The position numbers and the translations under genes were made by a program. Under the pieces are notes generated by a model that worked only from the letters and a program-made list of their open reading frames with translations, was not told where the DNA came from and ran no database searches. A DNA stretch of 64,000 nt from Saccharofermentans sp. (lineage in GTDB: Bacteria > Bacillota_A > Clostridia > Saccharofermentanales > Saccharofermentanaceae). Location: assembly GCA_024695565.1 (NCBI GenBank), contig JAILHX010000067.1, positions 62,001-126,000 of the forward strand. The letters run 5' to 3'. The stretch's first letter is position 1, and the number at the start of each line of letters is the position of its first letter. Of this stretch, positions 7,046-16,079 are shown one piece after another.

Positions 7046-7978
7046 TCAGGAATCCGGCTGCATCAGATTCTTCTCTTTCTCGAAAAATGCTTTACGCATT
7101 ATCTCATATTCTTCTTCATTACACATCTTTTTGCACATCGGTTCGAATGACTTCGTTACCTCAAAGCACTCTTTGATGTTTTCGCACGGGTACTCCGGGC
7201 ACTTTCCGCAGTTCTCTGCCCCGTGTTCCATCGTGCATTTAATGACCTTATATCTGCACCAGTTTTCAGGCTTACAGCCGTAACAGGATATCTCTTCATT
7301 GGTCACCACATGGTCTCTGTAACCGATCTTCATCCACAGCTCTGCGGTGTGACGGAGCTCTTCTTCAGTCTTTTCATATGGCGGCTTATTATAACGCGGA
7401 CAAACTGAGCAGTCATTACCGCAGGCTGCGATTATCCTTTTGCTCTTATGCCAGTCTTCCTTAGTCATAAGGTTAACGATCTCAACTCTTTTCTCGTGCA
7501 TGAGCGGAACATCAACATCTTCCTGCGTGTACTGATAATTAAATCCCATTTTTTCCTGAGAGCGCTTGGACTTGGAATTTCCTTCGTAAAAGCCGCACCA
7601 TATCTTATTCATTCCGCAGTCTTCAAAACCGTGCCTTATGAGTTCCCGCGCGGCTTCAGGCATTATTCCGCGGCCCCAGAATGGTTTTCCGAGCCAGAAT
7701 CCGAGCTCACATTCATCTTCGCCTTTACAGAATTTAGATCTGCCGTAAAGCCTCAATTCGATTGCGCCGATAGCCTTGTTATCTTCCTTAAGGCATATCG
7801 CATAAGCTTCAGGACCGTTTAAAACATTGGCAATAACACATCGACTCTCATCTATGTCTTTATGAGGCGGCCAGCCTGTGATGGGACCGACATCAGGATC
7901 TTGAGCATACTTAAACAGCTGCTCAGCGTCCGAATCTTCCCATCGTCTTAATATCAGTCTTTCAGTTTGCATTACCAT
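7046..7978 (-). CDS. GNAT acetyltransferase fused to a DUF3795 cysteine-rich domain
   Basis: A 310-residue two-domain protein. Residues 1-175 form a RimJ/RimL-like GNAT domain (MQTERLILRRW start, acetyl-CoA loop FWGRGIMPEA, EKMGF near the end). Residues 183-300 form a DUF3795 domain with about a dozen cysteines: CGNDCSVCP, CYGC, WCRYKVIKC and CGKCPEYPC, likely metal or cluster ligands. The ATG at 7978 has AAGGA six bases upstream, 9 bases after the DUF6472-like gene, so it belongs to the five-gene operon. DUF3795 is normally a separate protein of unknown role. The substrate of the acetyltransferase is unknown. Confidence 0.8.
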   Translation of the reverse strand: MVMQTERLILRRWEDSDAEQLFKYAQDPDVGPITGWPPHKDIDESRCVIANVLNGPEAYAICLKEDNKAIGAIELRLYGRSKFCKGEDECELGFWLGKPFWGRGIMPEAARELIRHGFEDCGMNKIWCGFYEGNSKSKRSQEKMGFNYQYTQEDVDVPLMHEKRVEIVNLMTKEDWHKSKRIIAACGNDCSVCPRYNKPPYEKTEEELRHTAELWMKIGYRDHVVTNEEISCYGCKPENWCRYKVIKCTMEHGAENCGKCPEYPCENIKECFEVTKSFEPMCKKMCNEEEYEIMRKAFFEKEKNLMQPDS

Positions 7979-7987
7979 ATATGTTCC

Positions 7988-8161
7988 TTACATCTGATGC
8001 CTTACGGTCTTGTACTCGTCACCGTCCCTGTAAAAAGGGCACTCCTTGCTCTTGCTCTGCGAGAACCTGATGATCTCATCTTCATCAAGGCTCAGATCAC
8101 AAACAGCTTCCCCCGTCATGTCATCCATATATGCAAATGCGCATGTCTCACAACTTGCCAT
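7988..8161 (-). CDS. DUF6472-like cysteine mini-protein
   Basis: A 57-residue ORF, start 8161, with GAGGAG seven bases upstream. The sequence begins MASCETCAFAYMDD, continues with EAVCDLSLDEDEIIRF and ends with ECPFYRDGDEYKTVRHQM. The four cysteines (CxxC, C, C) and the YKTVRHQM tail match the layout I associate with DUF6472 proteins of Clostridia, possibly a small zinc-binding protein; the function is unknown. It overlaps the end of the amidase gene by 14 bases and precedes the GNAT-DUF3795 gene by 9, so it is translationally linked to both. The family name is from memory. Confidence 0.75.
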   Translation of the reverse strand: MASCETCAFAYMDDMTGEAVCDLSLDEDEIIRFSQSKSKECPFYRDGDEYKTVRHQM

Positions 8162-9266
8162 TTCCTGTCTCCTCTAGCAATTCCTTATTATTTTCCAACA
8201 GATTATATATCCCGTCCTCGGACAATACACCACGCTTCAGATCTTCTGGCAGTCTGCCCTCTTCATCCAGGGCAAGATCTTCCTTCCACAGATCACTTGT
8301 ATAATACTTTTCGAGCTTTCTTATCTCACTCTGATATGCAAATAGTCCTTCCTTATCTGCTGAGGCGTTATCTAATACCTTCTGTGCCTTGTCGAAGATC
8401 GCTTCCATACGCCTGATACGGGCTTCCGGTGCTTCCTCTCCCAGCACTGCGTATGTCTCGGGTCTTCTGTATTTATGTCCCATGACCTCATTCTCGCGGT
8501 ATTTCCTGAGCTTGTCCACATCAAGAGTTGCAATGTATACACCAGGTTCTCCCGGCGACTCGAAAACGCACATATCCCTTACACCCGGTTCGTCGCGGAG
8601 CCATGCTACTCCGTCAAACAAAGTGGAATGTCCGTTGCAGTCAGGCTGACCCTCAGGGTAATTGCATGTCGCAACTGCGGTCATATTCTCATACGCTCTG
8701 GTCCTAAGTGCAGACAATCGGTTTATCTCCATCGGACATGCATTGGGCGCGAGGATCAATTCCGCACCCTTGAGCATCAGTATTCGTGCGCTCTCAGGAA
8801 ACTCTCTGTCAAAACAGATCATGGAACCGAACTTTATCTTCCCTCTGCCAAAGTCCAATTCTGCAACATAAAAATCTTCTCCGCCTGAGAGGACCTTCTC
8901 ATCGTCAAATGCGCATATATGAACCTTCGAATAGTGAAGGATCTCATTTCCGTTCATATCAAAGAAGACTACTGAATTAAGAGTCTTATCAGTTCCCTTC
9001 TCGAGAAATGTGATCCCGATCGCAATCTTTAGTTCTTTTGACAGATCTCGGAAAGCATTTACAAAAGTGCTGTCTTTACTTATGGCAAGTGAATTAAGTT
9101 CATCTTCATCCTGCGGGATATAGTAACCGTCGCTCCACATCTCAGGGAACAGAGCCACGTCAGCGCCCTTGATTTTTGCCTCTCTGCAGGCATTTATTCC
9201 TATCTCCAATTGTTCTTCCAATGACTTTCCCGGAAGGAGCTGAAGCAGTGCTATCTTAAGTTCCAT
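8148..9266 (-). CDS. Carbon-nitrogen hydrolase (nitrilase superfamily) with C-terminal extension
   Basis: Amidase-type enzyme with the Glu-Lys-Cys triad: E42 in LFPEMWSDGY, K114 in HYSKVHICAF and C151 in SMICFDREFPE. Residues 1-265 make up the usual alpha-beta-beta-alpha domain, most like N-carbamoylputrescine amidase or omega-amidase groups. A further 105 residues, rich in Glu, Lys and Leu and probably helical, follow and are not part of the standard fold. RBS GGAG precedes the ATG. It is the second gene of the five-gene operon, 24 bases after the MBL hydrolase. The amide or carbamoyl substrate cannot be told from sequence. Confidence 0.85.
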   Translation of the reverse strand: MELKIALLQLLPGKSLEEQLEIGINACREAKIKGADVALFPEMWSDGYYIPQDEDELNSLAISKDSTFVNAFRDLSKELKIAIGITFLEKGTDKTLNSVVFFDMNGNEILHYSKVHICAFDDEKVLSGGEDFYVAELDFGRGKIKFGSMICFDREFPESARILMLKGAELILAPNACPMEINRLSALRTRAYENMTAVATCNYPEGQPDCNGHSTLFDGVAWLRDEPGVRDMCVFESPGEPGVYIATLDVDKLRKYRENEVMGHKYRRPETYAVLGEEAPEARIRRMEAIFDKAQKVLDNASADKEGLFAYQSEIRKLEKYYTSDLWKEDLALDEEGRLPEDLKRGVLSEDGIYNLLENNKELLEETGNGKL

Positions 9267-9290
9267 ATTATTCTCCGTCTTTAAAATGCT

Positions 9291-10097
9291 TTATTTCCCT
9301 TTTATCTCGATACGGTCCAATATTCCCTGTACACTGACACCGGGATGAGTTACGTACATACGTGTGACATCCTCGATAAATGAGATGTCAGCACCGGTCT
9401 TTTCAGCTATCGTTTCTTTGGGGATCCCCTTGTCAACGTATTTGGTGATCTTCTTAACAAGCGAATAGATATCGTCAGGTGCGCTTTTGCCGAACAGGAT
9501 CCCCAGAGGATTAGTCTTAAGATCTGCCGTGCGTGCGTGCCCATAGCAGACTTTCCTCGGCTTCAAGGAAAGAAGCATATTCCAGGTCTTCTCGATCTCA
9601 GTTCCTCTGTGGAGCTCCAATTCATACAAAGGATTCAGGTCACCTACAAAAACTTCGCCTGAATCGAGCATTAAGCTGATGCTGTCATCAGTATGACCCG
9701 GCGTTGCCAAAATACAACCGTCAATTCCCAGTTCTTTAAGAAAAGCACGGCTGTCTTCGAGACCGATAAATCTTATTTCCTCATCCTTTATCGGAACGAA
9801 ACCTGCATTTCTATCCTTCAGAAGTATCCTGTCCGAAGAATGAATGAAGTCCTTCTGAATGTCTATTGCGAGAATCACAGGACCCATGTCAGCGATCTCC
9901 TGCGCTATCCCCATATGATCCGGATGGTAATGTGAGATAAGGATATAGTTTATGTCCTGAACCTTTTCACCGGCATCGCCAATGGCATGACAAAACTGCG
10001 TGATCGTTCCTGCCCATCCTGTATCAAAAAGGATCGAACCGCTCTCCCCCTTTATGAGATAAGTATTTGTCGTACCGTACTTTATTTCTTTGATCAT
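9291..10097 (-). CDS. MBL-fold metallo-hydrolase
   Basis: A 268-residue metallo-beta-lactamase-fold protein. The metal-binding motif HxHxDH is seen as SHYHPDHMGIA near residue 56, with TPGHTDDSISL giving the next His, FVGDLNPL the bridging Asp and CYGHARTADL the last His. These point to a two-zinc or two-iron hydrolase of the glyoxalase-II/general hydrolase type, with unknown substrate. The ATG at 10097 is preferred to a GTG at 10109 because GGTGG lies ten bases upstream of it. First gene of the operon that ends in hydE; its promoter is the TGT-TATAAT at 10118-10126. Confidence 0.85.
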   Translation of the reverse strand: MIKEIKYGTTNTYLIKGESGSILFDTGWAGTITQFCHAIGDAGEKVQDINYILISHYHPDHMGIAQEIADMGPVILAIDIQKDFIHSSDRILLKDRNAGFVPIKDEEIRFIGLEDSRAFLKELGIDGCILATPGHTDDSISLMLDSGEVFVGDLNPLYELELHRGTEIEKTWNMLLSLKPRKVCYGHARTADLKTNPLGILFGKSAPDDIYSLVKKITKYVDKGIPKETIAEKTGADISFIEDVTRMYVTHPGVSVQGILDRIEIKGK

Positions 10098-10117
10098 AAT
10101 TACCACCAACTCACTGA

Positions 10118-10126
10118 ATTATAACA
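10118..10126 (-). promoter_or_regulatory. Extended -10 promoter of the MBL-to-hydE operon
   Basis: Minus strand TGT-TATAAT, an extended -10, leaving an mRNA leader of about 14 bases that contains the GGTGG ribosome site. It lies back to back with the TetR promoter at 10152-10180. Confidence 0.55.
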
Positions 10127-10151
10127 CGCTGAGTCCGGGGTAATTCATGTG

Positions 10152-10213
10152 TTGACAATCAGCGGCCCGACCGTTAAAATGAAACCGCTTTCATTAAACG
10201 AAACAGGTTTCAT
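10152..10213 (+). promoter_or_regulatory. Promoter with two TetR-type operators
   Basis: TTGACA (10152-10157), 17 bases, TAAAAT (10175-10180). Two 16-bp imperfect palindromes follow: ATGAAACCGCTTTCAT (10179-10194) and ACGAAACAGGTTTCAT (10198-10213). Their starts are 19 bp apart and they overlap the end of the -10 and the start site. Their outer arms also make a perfect 10-bp inverted repeat, AAATGAAACC and GGTTTCATTT. This is the expected form of an autorepressed TetR operon. Confidence 0.8.
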
Positions 10214-10234
10214 TTTTACCAAGGAGCTAAAAAA

Positions 10235-10903
10235 ATGCCTAAGGTTACTGAAGAATATTTGGAGAGCAAACGTCAGATGATCGTTGATGCCTGCTATCAG
10301 GTGTGCCTTCGTAAGCCCGTCGAGATGGTAACGATATCAGACGTCATAGCAGAGACCGGCATGAGCCAGGGCGCCATATACCGCTACTATAGCGGTCTCG
10401 ACGATATACTGGCCGATATGTCATCGAAAATGCGTACCGACTACAACATCATCAAGTCCTTTGAAGCTATCTTAGAAAATAAAGATGCATCTATCGAAGA
10501 ATTAACCTATCAGGTCTGCGACTGCCTTGCAGAGACTATGGAAAGTCACCTGATGGATATCCAGAAGATAAATTTTGATTTCGGTGTTCTTGCGATCAAC
10601 GAGCCTGAGCGGGCAGCAAAGATAATGGCAGACATAAAAGAACCCGGCAATCTGGAATACTTAGGCAGGAATGCCCTGCCCCGGCTGATAAAGGGCGCTT
10701 ATACGCTCGGTTACAAACCGATCGCGAGCCCCGAAGACATAGGACTGTTTATCTCTGCCTCTTACACAGGCATAGAAAAGCTCTGCATTATGTCAGCCTG
10801 CTACGGAACGGGAGACCCGGATATTAAGGCAGAACCGAAAAAACTCTTCAGGACTCTCGCAGATTCAGTAATTTTATTACTCGGAGGAAAGATCAATGGT
10901 TAA
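10235..10903 (+). CDS. TetR/AcrR-family transcriptional regulator
   Basis: A 222-residue repressor. Residues 10-57 form the helix-turn-helix (VEMVTISDVIAETGMSQGAIYRYYSGLDDILADM), with the GAIYRYY recognition helix of the family; the rest is a helical ligand-binding domain that cannot be assigned a ligand. The gene starts 22 bases after two palindromic operators and so probably represses itself and the overlapping hydrolase gene. RBS AAGGAG. The ligand may be the substrate or product of the esterase. Confidence 0.9.
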   Translation: MPKVTEEYLESKRQMIVDACYQVCLRKPVEMVTISDVIAETGMSQGAIYRYYSGLDDILADMSSKMRTDYNIIKSFEAILENKDASIEELTYQVCDCLAETMESHLMDIQKINFDFGVLAINEPERAAKIMADIKEPGNLEYLGRNALPRLIKGAYTLGYKPIASPEDIGLFISASYTGIEKLCIMSACYGTGDPDIKAEPKKLFRTLADSVILLLGGKING

Positions 10904-12026
10904 GATACCTTCTCCTACAGGCGAATACGCGGTAGGAACATTTACACACACAATTAATACAGACAGAGAAGAAGTATATGTTCCCGGAACAAAAAGAGTC
11001 GTTCCCGTAAGAGTCTACTACCCTGTTGCAAAAGCCTCCGTAGAAGGCATGAACAGATCCAAATACATGTCCAGAGAAATGGCAAACGCTCTTAAGAAAT
11101 CAATGCATGCACCTATCAATTACGATAAGAGTGAAGCTGCAGGAGATAACTTCTCGAACTGTTATGAGAATGCACCCATGATCGAAGGCAAAAAGTTCCC
11201 CCTGATAATGTTCAATCACGGTCTGTGTTCATACAGAGAGGCAAATTCATTTCTCTGCCTGGAACTTGCTTCACACGGATATATAGTGATATCGGTAACT
11301 CATCCTTACGATGCCACATTGACAGAATTAGATGACGGAACCAAGATCAATATGAGCAAAACCATAGCCAAAAGACAATATGAGCCCTTCCTGCCTGGTG
11401 CAATGAGTGTAATAAAACTGACCCTTTCAAAAGGCACAGACAGAGAGCTCGCCGATAAATTCGACGTCATCCAGAATAAGTACTGCAAATTCATACAATC
11501 CAGAGTCAGCGAATGGATGAAGGATACTTCTGATGCCATAAATTACGCAAAAGAAAACCTCGCAGACTCTATCGATTTCTCAAACGGAATAGGCGCAGCA
11601 GGCCACTCATTAGGAGGCGCCACGGCTTATATGCTCTGCCTTGATAATGATGAATTCGCGTGCGGAGTTAACTTGGACGGAGCACTGTTCGGTAACAACA
11701 GGGGCAAAGTCTTGAGAAAGCCTTTCGCGCAGATAAGCTGCAAAACAAATCTTAATGCCGAGACCAGACCATACATCGATCACACCGGACCCGTATTCAG
11801 TGCGCTTTTCAAGAAGATGCAGCACATAGCATTCTCAGACATGAAGCACATGATCCCGATCAAGGCGATCGTCGGAAAACTTGATGCTGATCTGGCACAC
11901 GAATATGTATGCAGGATCCACTTGGAACTTTTCGATTCTTACCTCAAAAAAATAAAAGATCATCCTGAGCTTAAGGGCTGCGAGATGATCTCAATAAAGG
12001 AGTACGAGCCTGATACTACCGGTTGA
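10896..12026 (+). CDS. Alpha/beta hydrolase, PAF-acetylhydrolase-like
   Basis: A 376-residue serine hydrolase of the platelet-activating-factor acetylhydrolase/dienelactone hydrolase type. Visible are MFNHGLCSYREA (oxyanion region), SVTHPYDATLTE, the nucleophile elbow GAAGHSLGGATAY (Ser near residue 240) and NLDGALFG with the probable catalytic Asp. There is no signal peptide, so it is cytosolic. The ATG overlaps the TetR gene by eight bases, giving coupled translation and common control by the twin operators. The likely substrates are short-chain esters or lipids; the TetR ligand may report on them. Its TGA abuts the stop of the convergent kinase gene with no gap. Confidence 0.82.
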   Translation: MVKIPSPTGEYAVGTFTHTINTDREEVYVPGTKRVVPVRVYYPVAKASVEGMNRSKYMSREMANALKKSMHAPINYDKSEAAGDNFSNCYENAPMIEGKKFPLIMFNHGLCSYREANSFLCLELASHGYIVISVTHPYDATLTELDDGTKINMSKTIAKRQYEPFLPGAMSVIKLTLSKGTDRELADKFDVIQNKYCKFIQSRVSEWMKDTSDAINYAKENLADSIDFSNGIGAAGHSLGGATAYMLCLDNDEFACGVNLDGALFGNNRGKVLRKPFAQISCKTNLNAETRPYIDHTGPVFSALFKKMQHIAFSDMKHMIPIKAIVGKLDADLAHEYVCRIHLELFDSYLKKIKDHPELKGCEMISIKEYEPDTTG

Positions 12027-14441
12027 TCAATCCTCGTCTGAATCAGGAAGGAATTCCATTACGCCGTCATCGATCGGCGGGAACTCCATCGCAAAGTTAT
12101 CATCTTCAGAAGATTCAACGGCAGCTACAAGATCATTGATCGCATCAACGACCCTGTCGTATCTTTCCATCATGTCAGGATGTTCCTTGCGCAAAGCTGC
12201 ACCGTCTCCAGCGTTTGCAAAAGTCTCAAGTTTTGCAGCCTGCTCAGAGAGCGCAAGTGCACCGATAAGCTTGGAAGTACTCTTCAGTGAGTGAACCTGG
12301 ATAGCATATCTCTTCCAGTCGGAATCAGCAAAACTCTTTTTCAGGTTCTCTTCTTTTGCAATCTTGTTATGCGCAAATTCAGCAAGCAGCAAACGGTAGA
12401 AGGCCTCATCGTTCTGGCAATAAGGAAGACCGGCCCTGGCATCAATGCCGGCATCGCCAAGCTCCAGTAATTCAGGTGATACAACGCGCTCCGGAACAGG
12501 AAGAACACCTGTATCAGGTTCCTCAACTATAGTCTCCACCTTCTCCGGAGGCAGGTGCTTTATAAGCATCTTCTCAAGCGCATAACTGTCGATAGGCTTG
12601 GTCAGGAAGTCAGTAAAGCCCTCCGACAGGTAACGCTCTTTCGCACCGACTACTGCATCAGCAGTAAGGCAGATGACAGGTGAATTCTTGCTCGCGCCAT
12701 TCTCAAGTGCACGGATGCGGTTAAGGGTCTCTGTGCCGTCCATCTCAGGCATGCGCTGATCCATGAGGATGAGATCGTAGTAGTTCATATCTGCAAGCGC
12801 TACCGCACCCGCGCCGCTATAAGCCGTATCGATCTTCATCTTTGTATTCTTAAGCAGATTTACAACGACCGTCAGGTTCATCTTCGTATCGTCGACTATG
12901 AGAATGTGTACATCAGGAGCACGGAACGATTCCCTGTAAACTCCGGCGCCCAAAACATTATCTTCGAATCTCTTCTGGAAGTTTCCGATAGGGATATCCT
13001 TGACGATCTTCTGGGGAATGGTAACCGTAAATGTTGAGCCGTGTCCATATTCACTCTCGACCGTAATGCTGCCTCCCATCATCTCAAGCAGACGCTGGGT
13101 AATTGCAAGGCCTAATCCTGAGCCCTGGATCGTGCTGTTGCGCTCGATATCCAGGCGCTGGAAATCATTGAAAAGCTTCTTCCTGTCTTCTGTCTTGATA
13201 CCGATACCCGTGTCACGGACTGAAGCAATGATATCGATTGTTCCGTCATCGTTCCTGTTGCCCTTGACCTTGAATCTGATATTGCCCTGTTCGGTATATT
13301 TAACTGAGTTGTTGAGGATATTCGTGAAGATCTGCTTAACGCGCATCTCGTCTCCGAAAAGTTCATCCGGCAGTGTCTCATCCACATCGATGACGAATTC
13401 AAGTCCCTTGTCGCGCGCCTTGAACAGAGTCATGTTGCTCAAGTCGTTAAGCATTGAGCTTAACTGGTAAGGAGACTCCATGAGATCCATGCGGCCTGCT
13501 TCGATCTTGGAGAAGTCCAGGATATCGTTGACGAGGGCAAGCAGGTTGTGACCTGCATTCTCAACGTCACCTGCATAGACGACGATATTCTTCATTGCTT
13601 CTTTTCGAGCCTGGGTATCGTTATCTGAAAGCTCCTGAGCTCTCCTGCCCTCACGAAGGATCATCTCATTCATACCGAGCACGGCATTGATAGGAGTCCT
13701 GATCTCATGAGACATATGAGAGAGGAATTCACTCTTGGCCTGATTGGCACTCTCCGCACGCGTTTTCTCCTGAATGAGTTCACTCTGGGCCTTAACAAAA
13801 GGTGCAACGATAAGAGATGAGAGAAGTGCGCCGATGAGCAAGGTGACAAACAGGATAATGATATAACTCAAAACTGTCGAACGGGTCTGTGATGACAACT
13901 GTGCTTCAAACCATTCAACAGTAAAGTCCGTTGCAACAACACCTGCAACTCTACCGTTCGAACCATATACCGGTGAATAGGCGCTATAGAATTCACCCCA
14001 CTGGTCTTCGTAAGGGACTTCATCAACGGCGGCAATTCCGACTGCCGCACGCTTTCTGGCATCGGTATTCTCTGCAAGATCTCCGTAGCTTGCAGGACTT
14101 ATCGGGTCTGTATCCATGACAAAGTAGAAATCACCGTTTGTATCCTGTCTGATGACATATACGTACTCAAGTTCTGCATTGTCTCTGAAAACCGTGAGCG
14201 TATTGTAGATGCCGGTATACTGTTCGTCACCTATGGTTTCTTCATTAATTGCTTCGATGAGATCACCGTCGACAGAACCGGCAGCACAATTGGAGATATC
14301 GAGCATTCTCTGCTGGATGGACTTGCGGATGGCAGTTCTGGCTCTGTAGATGGAAACTGCGCAGAAAAGCACGCTGGAGATCAATATGATCACCTCTACC
14401 AACAATATAACCTTGGTGGAAAGTTTGCTTTTTGCTACCAC
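12027..14441 (-). CDS. Hybrid sensor histidine kinase with receiver and Hpt domains
   Basis: An 804-residue membrane phosphorelay protein. A first TM helix (about 11-31) and a second (about 190-213) flank an extracellular Cache-like sensor containing DGDFYF and [21 protein letters not shown] segments. Next come HisKA with His near 245 ([16 protein letters not shown]), HATPase_c with N ([10 protein letters not shown]), G1 (DTGIGI) and G2 (GSGLGLAI) boxes, a receiver domain with the phospho-Asp in [13 protein letters not shown], and an Hpt domain with [14 protein letters not shown]. All relay residues are present. The start is a GTG with GGGG ten bases upstream. No partner regulator adjoins it. 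Two-part relays of this sort often pass phosphate to distant output regulators, such as c-di-GMP enzymes; that link is speculative here. Confidence 0.9.
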   Translation of the reverse strand: MVAKSKLSTKVILLVEVIILISSVLFCAVSIYRARTAIRKSIQQRMLDISNCAAGSVDGDLIEAINEETIGDEQYTGIYNTLTVFRDNAELEYVYVIRQDTNGDFYFVMDTDPISPASYGDLAENTDARKRAAVGIAAVDEVPYEDQWGEFYSAYSPVYGSNGRVAGVVATDFTVEWFEAQLSSQTRSTVLSYIIILFVTLLIGALLSSLIVAPFVKAQSELIQEKTRAESANQAKSEFLSHMSHEIRTPINAVLGMNEMILREGRRAQELSDNDTQARKEAMKNIVVYAGDVENAGHNLLALVNDILDFSKIEAGRMDLMESPYQLSSMLNDLSNMTLFKARDKGLEFVIDVDETLPDELFGDEMRVKQIFTNILNNSVKYTEQGNIRFKVKGNRNDDGTIDIIASVRDTGIGIKTEDRKKLFNDFQRLDIERNSTIQGSGLGLAITQRLLEMMGGSITVESEYGHGSTFTVTIPQKIVKDIPIGNFQKRFEDNVLGAGVYRESFRAPDVHILIVDDTKMNLTVVVNLLKNTKMKIDTAYSGAGAVALADMNYYDLILMDQRMPEMDGTETLNRIRALENGASKNSPVICLTADAVVGAKERYLSEGFTDFLTKPIDSYALEKMLIKHLPPEKVETIVEEPDTGVLPVPERVVSPELLELGDAGIDARAGLPYCQNDEAFYRLLLAEFAHNKIAKEENLKKSFADSDWKRYAIQVHSLKSTSKLIGALALSEQAAKLETFANAGDGAALRKEHPDMMERYDRVVDAINDLVAAVESSEDDNFAMEFPPIDDGVMEFLPDSDED

Positions 14442-14612
14442 AAGACTCGTACCCCATTATGTTAATTTTAAAAATAATACAGTCAGGGTATATTCTTTAC
14501 AATGAAACTTGCGATACAGTTTTATTACGATTATCTTGCACGTCTCTTATCAGACAGGCCCCGTCGGTACCGCCCTTGATCTGCGTGATCTTATATTCCG
14601 TATTCCCTTAAG

Positions 14613-15161
14613 TCAGATCGAATCGATTGCTTCCTTCATTATCGCATCCACGTCAGCGCCATAGATATCAAGACCTGATACACTGATCTGAAGGACTTCG
14701 CCGATTCCGTAGAAACCCTGTGCGAGCGCCTTCACATAACCGAAGCCGTATTCTTCGGGCACGAACGCACCGCCTGCAGTCGTCACATAGTAGAGCTTGT
14801 CAGCTTTGCACTTGGGGATCGGCAATCCTTCGGGACTGTACTCGAATGTGATCCCAAGCACGTTTATCTGTTCGAAATACTGCTTCAAAGAAGCGGGAAA
14901 AGACAGATCCCAATAAGGCGCAGCGACAACGATCCTGTCTGCTTCTGCAAACTGCCTCGCAAGATCGAACAGCGGATCATCCCATTTGCAATCAGCAATA
15001 AGGGCATCTCTCTTTTGCAAAAACGCTTCGTTAACTACAGGGAAACTGCAGTCTTCGAGCTTTAATTCGACATATTCTCCGCCCAACTTATCAAGAAGTG
15101 CCCCTGCAAGTTTACGCGTTCTGGAATCTTCGCGGACGCAGGCATTTATAAACAGCAGCAT
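14613..15161 (-). CDS. NAD(P)H-dependent FMN oxidoreductase, flavodoxin fold
   Basis: A 182-residue cytosolic flavin enzyme of the AzoR/MdaB-like group. The start MLLFINACVREDSRTRKLA gives the phosphate-binding loop for FMN; AAPYWDLSFPASLKQYFEQI is the conserved middle motif; TTAGG follows strand four. It probably reduces quinones, azo or nitro compounds using NAD(P)H; the true substrate is unknown. The ATG at 15161 begins one base after the Dabb stop, so the two are co-transcribed; the upstream extension in the same frame overlaps that gene and is rejected. Confidence 0.85.
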   Translation of the reverse strand: MLLFINACVREDSRTRKLAGALLDKLGGEYVELKLEDCSFPVVNEAFLQKRDALIADCKWDDPLFDLARQFAEADRIVVAAPYWDLSFPASLKQYFEQINVLGITFEYSPEGLPIPKCKADKLYYVTTAGGAFVPEEYGFGYVKALAQGFYGIGEVLQISVSGLDIYGADVDAIMKEAIDSI

Positions 15162-15162
15162 A

Positions 15163-15471
15163 TCACGCCTCAACTTCGTAATCGAAGCAGCTTCTGACCT
15201 GAACAAAAGGTCTTACCTTGCCTGTTGCTACGGCAACGTGTGCCGGATTACCCGAATATCCCTTAAGTGCCTCTTCGTTCTCGAAAACAGAATCAAGCAT
15301 CAGATCCGCATTAGAGCTCTCCAAACCTTCGGTAATGACCTTGATATCAATAAGTCCGGGGATCTGACCCTTCAGACCCTCAAGTCCTTCCTTGATGCCC
15401 ATCTTGATCTCAGCCTTTTCTGCTTCTGAATATTCATCCTTCAATGTCCATACGATAACGTGCTTAACCAT
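15163..15471 (-). CDS. Dabb (stress-responsive A/B barrel) protein
   Basis: A 102-residue dimeric alpha/beta-barrel protein. The typical pattern is visible: MVKHVIVWTLKDE at the start, an acidic helix, IPGLIDIKVI and NADLMLDSVFENEEALKGY, then HVAVATGKVRPFV. Members of this family include small enzymes and stress proteins of unknown substrate. GGAGGT lies eight bases before the ATG at 15471, so the longer upstream start is rejected. It is co-transcribed with the flavin oxidoreductase, which hints at a shared role in handling an aromatic or reactive compound. Confidence 0.85.
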   Translation of the reverse strand: MVKHVIVWTLKDEYSEAEKAEIKMGIKEGLEGLKGQIPGLIDIKVITEGLESSNADLMLDSVFENEEALKGYSGNPAHVAVATGKVRPFVQVRSCFDYEVEA

Positions 15472-15536
15472 ATAAACCTCCGCAAAAGGCAAATTCTTTA
15501 CCATTGAATTATATCAGAAGACGGGGCAGGCCCAAA

Positions 15537-16016
15537 TCAGGGACCGAAATAAGAACCCTCATAGAAACCGTTTGTCGGCGTTTCGCTGTTAGTAGAATTG
15601 CAGCTACAGACGACATATACCCACTGGCCTTCTTTAAGATCTACAGCTCCCTCATTTACGATCGTCGGCTCCATAGCTCCAAGCATCTCGAGGTCAACGT
15701 TTTCTAGCTCTTCGTCCACTACATATAGATACCAATCGATATCAAAGCACGCGTACCTCTGGAAGCGGACTTCATTATCAGTTCCGTATTCGAATTCTAT
15801 CTGATAAGCGCCGAAGCCAGTCTCGAACACTTCTTCATTAGTAACACTTACCGCATCTAAAGACATCGGCTCGCAGAAGAACTGGTCTTCTGTATCCTGA
15901 GTTGTATTTTTACTTTCAGCCGCCGTTCCGGAAGTTTCCCTGGTCGTTTTGCAGCCGCTGAATATAAGAGCCGCAGACAAAAGCGCCGCCATAACTGTCA
16001 ACCCTGATTTGTGCAT
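15537..16016 (-). CDS. Lipoprotein of unknown function
   Basis: A 159-residue protein with a lipoprotein signal (MHKSGLTVMAALLSAALIFSGC, Cys 22) followed by a Thr/Ser-rich linker and a small domain (about 50-159) rich in aromatic and acidic residues with a late pair of cysteines (VVCSCNS). It should be anchored outside the membrane. I recognise no family. The start lacks nearby partners: it is separated from both neighbours by short gaps and points the same way as them. An RBS-like GGAGGGGAA sits before the ATG. Confidence 0.7.
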   Translation of the reverse strand: MHKSGLTVMAALLSAALIFSGCKTTRETSGTAAESKNTTQDTEDQFFCEPMSLDAVSVTNEEVFETGFGAYQIEFEYGTDNEVRFQRYACFDIDWYLYVVDEELENVDLEMLGAMEPTIVNEGAVDLKEGQWVYVVCSCNSTNSETPTNGFYEGSYFGP

Positions 16017-16079
16017 AATATTCCCCTCCGATTGATTCAGTTACTATCTATACAATCAACCGGATAAAAAAGTTGCAGA

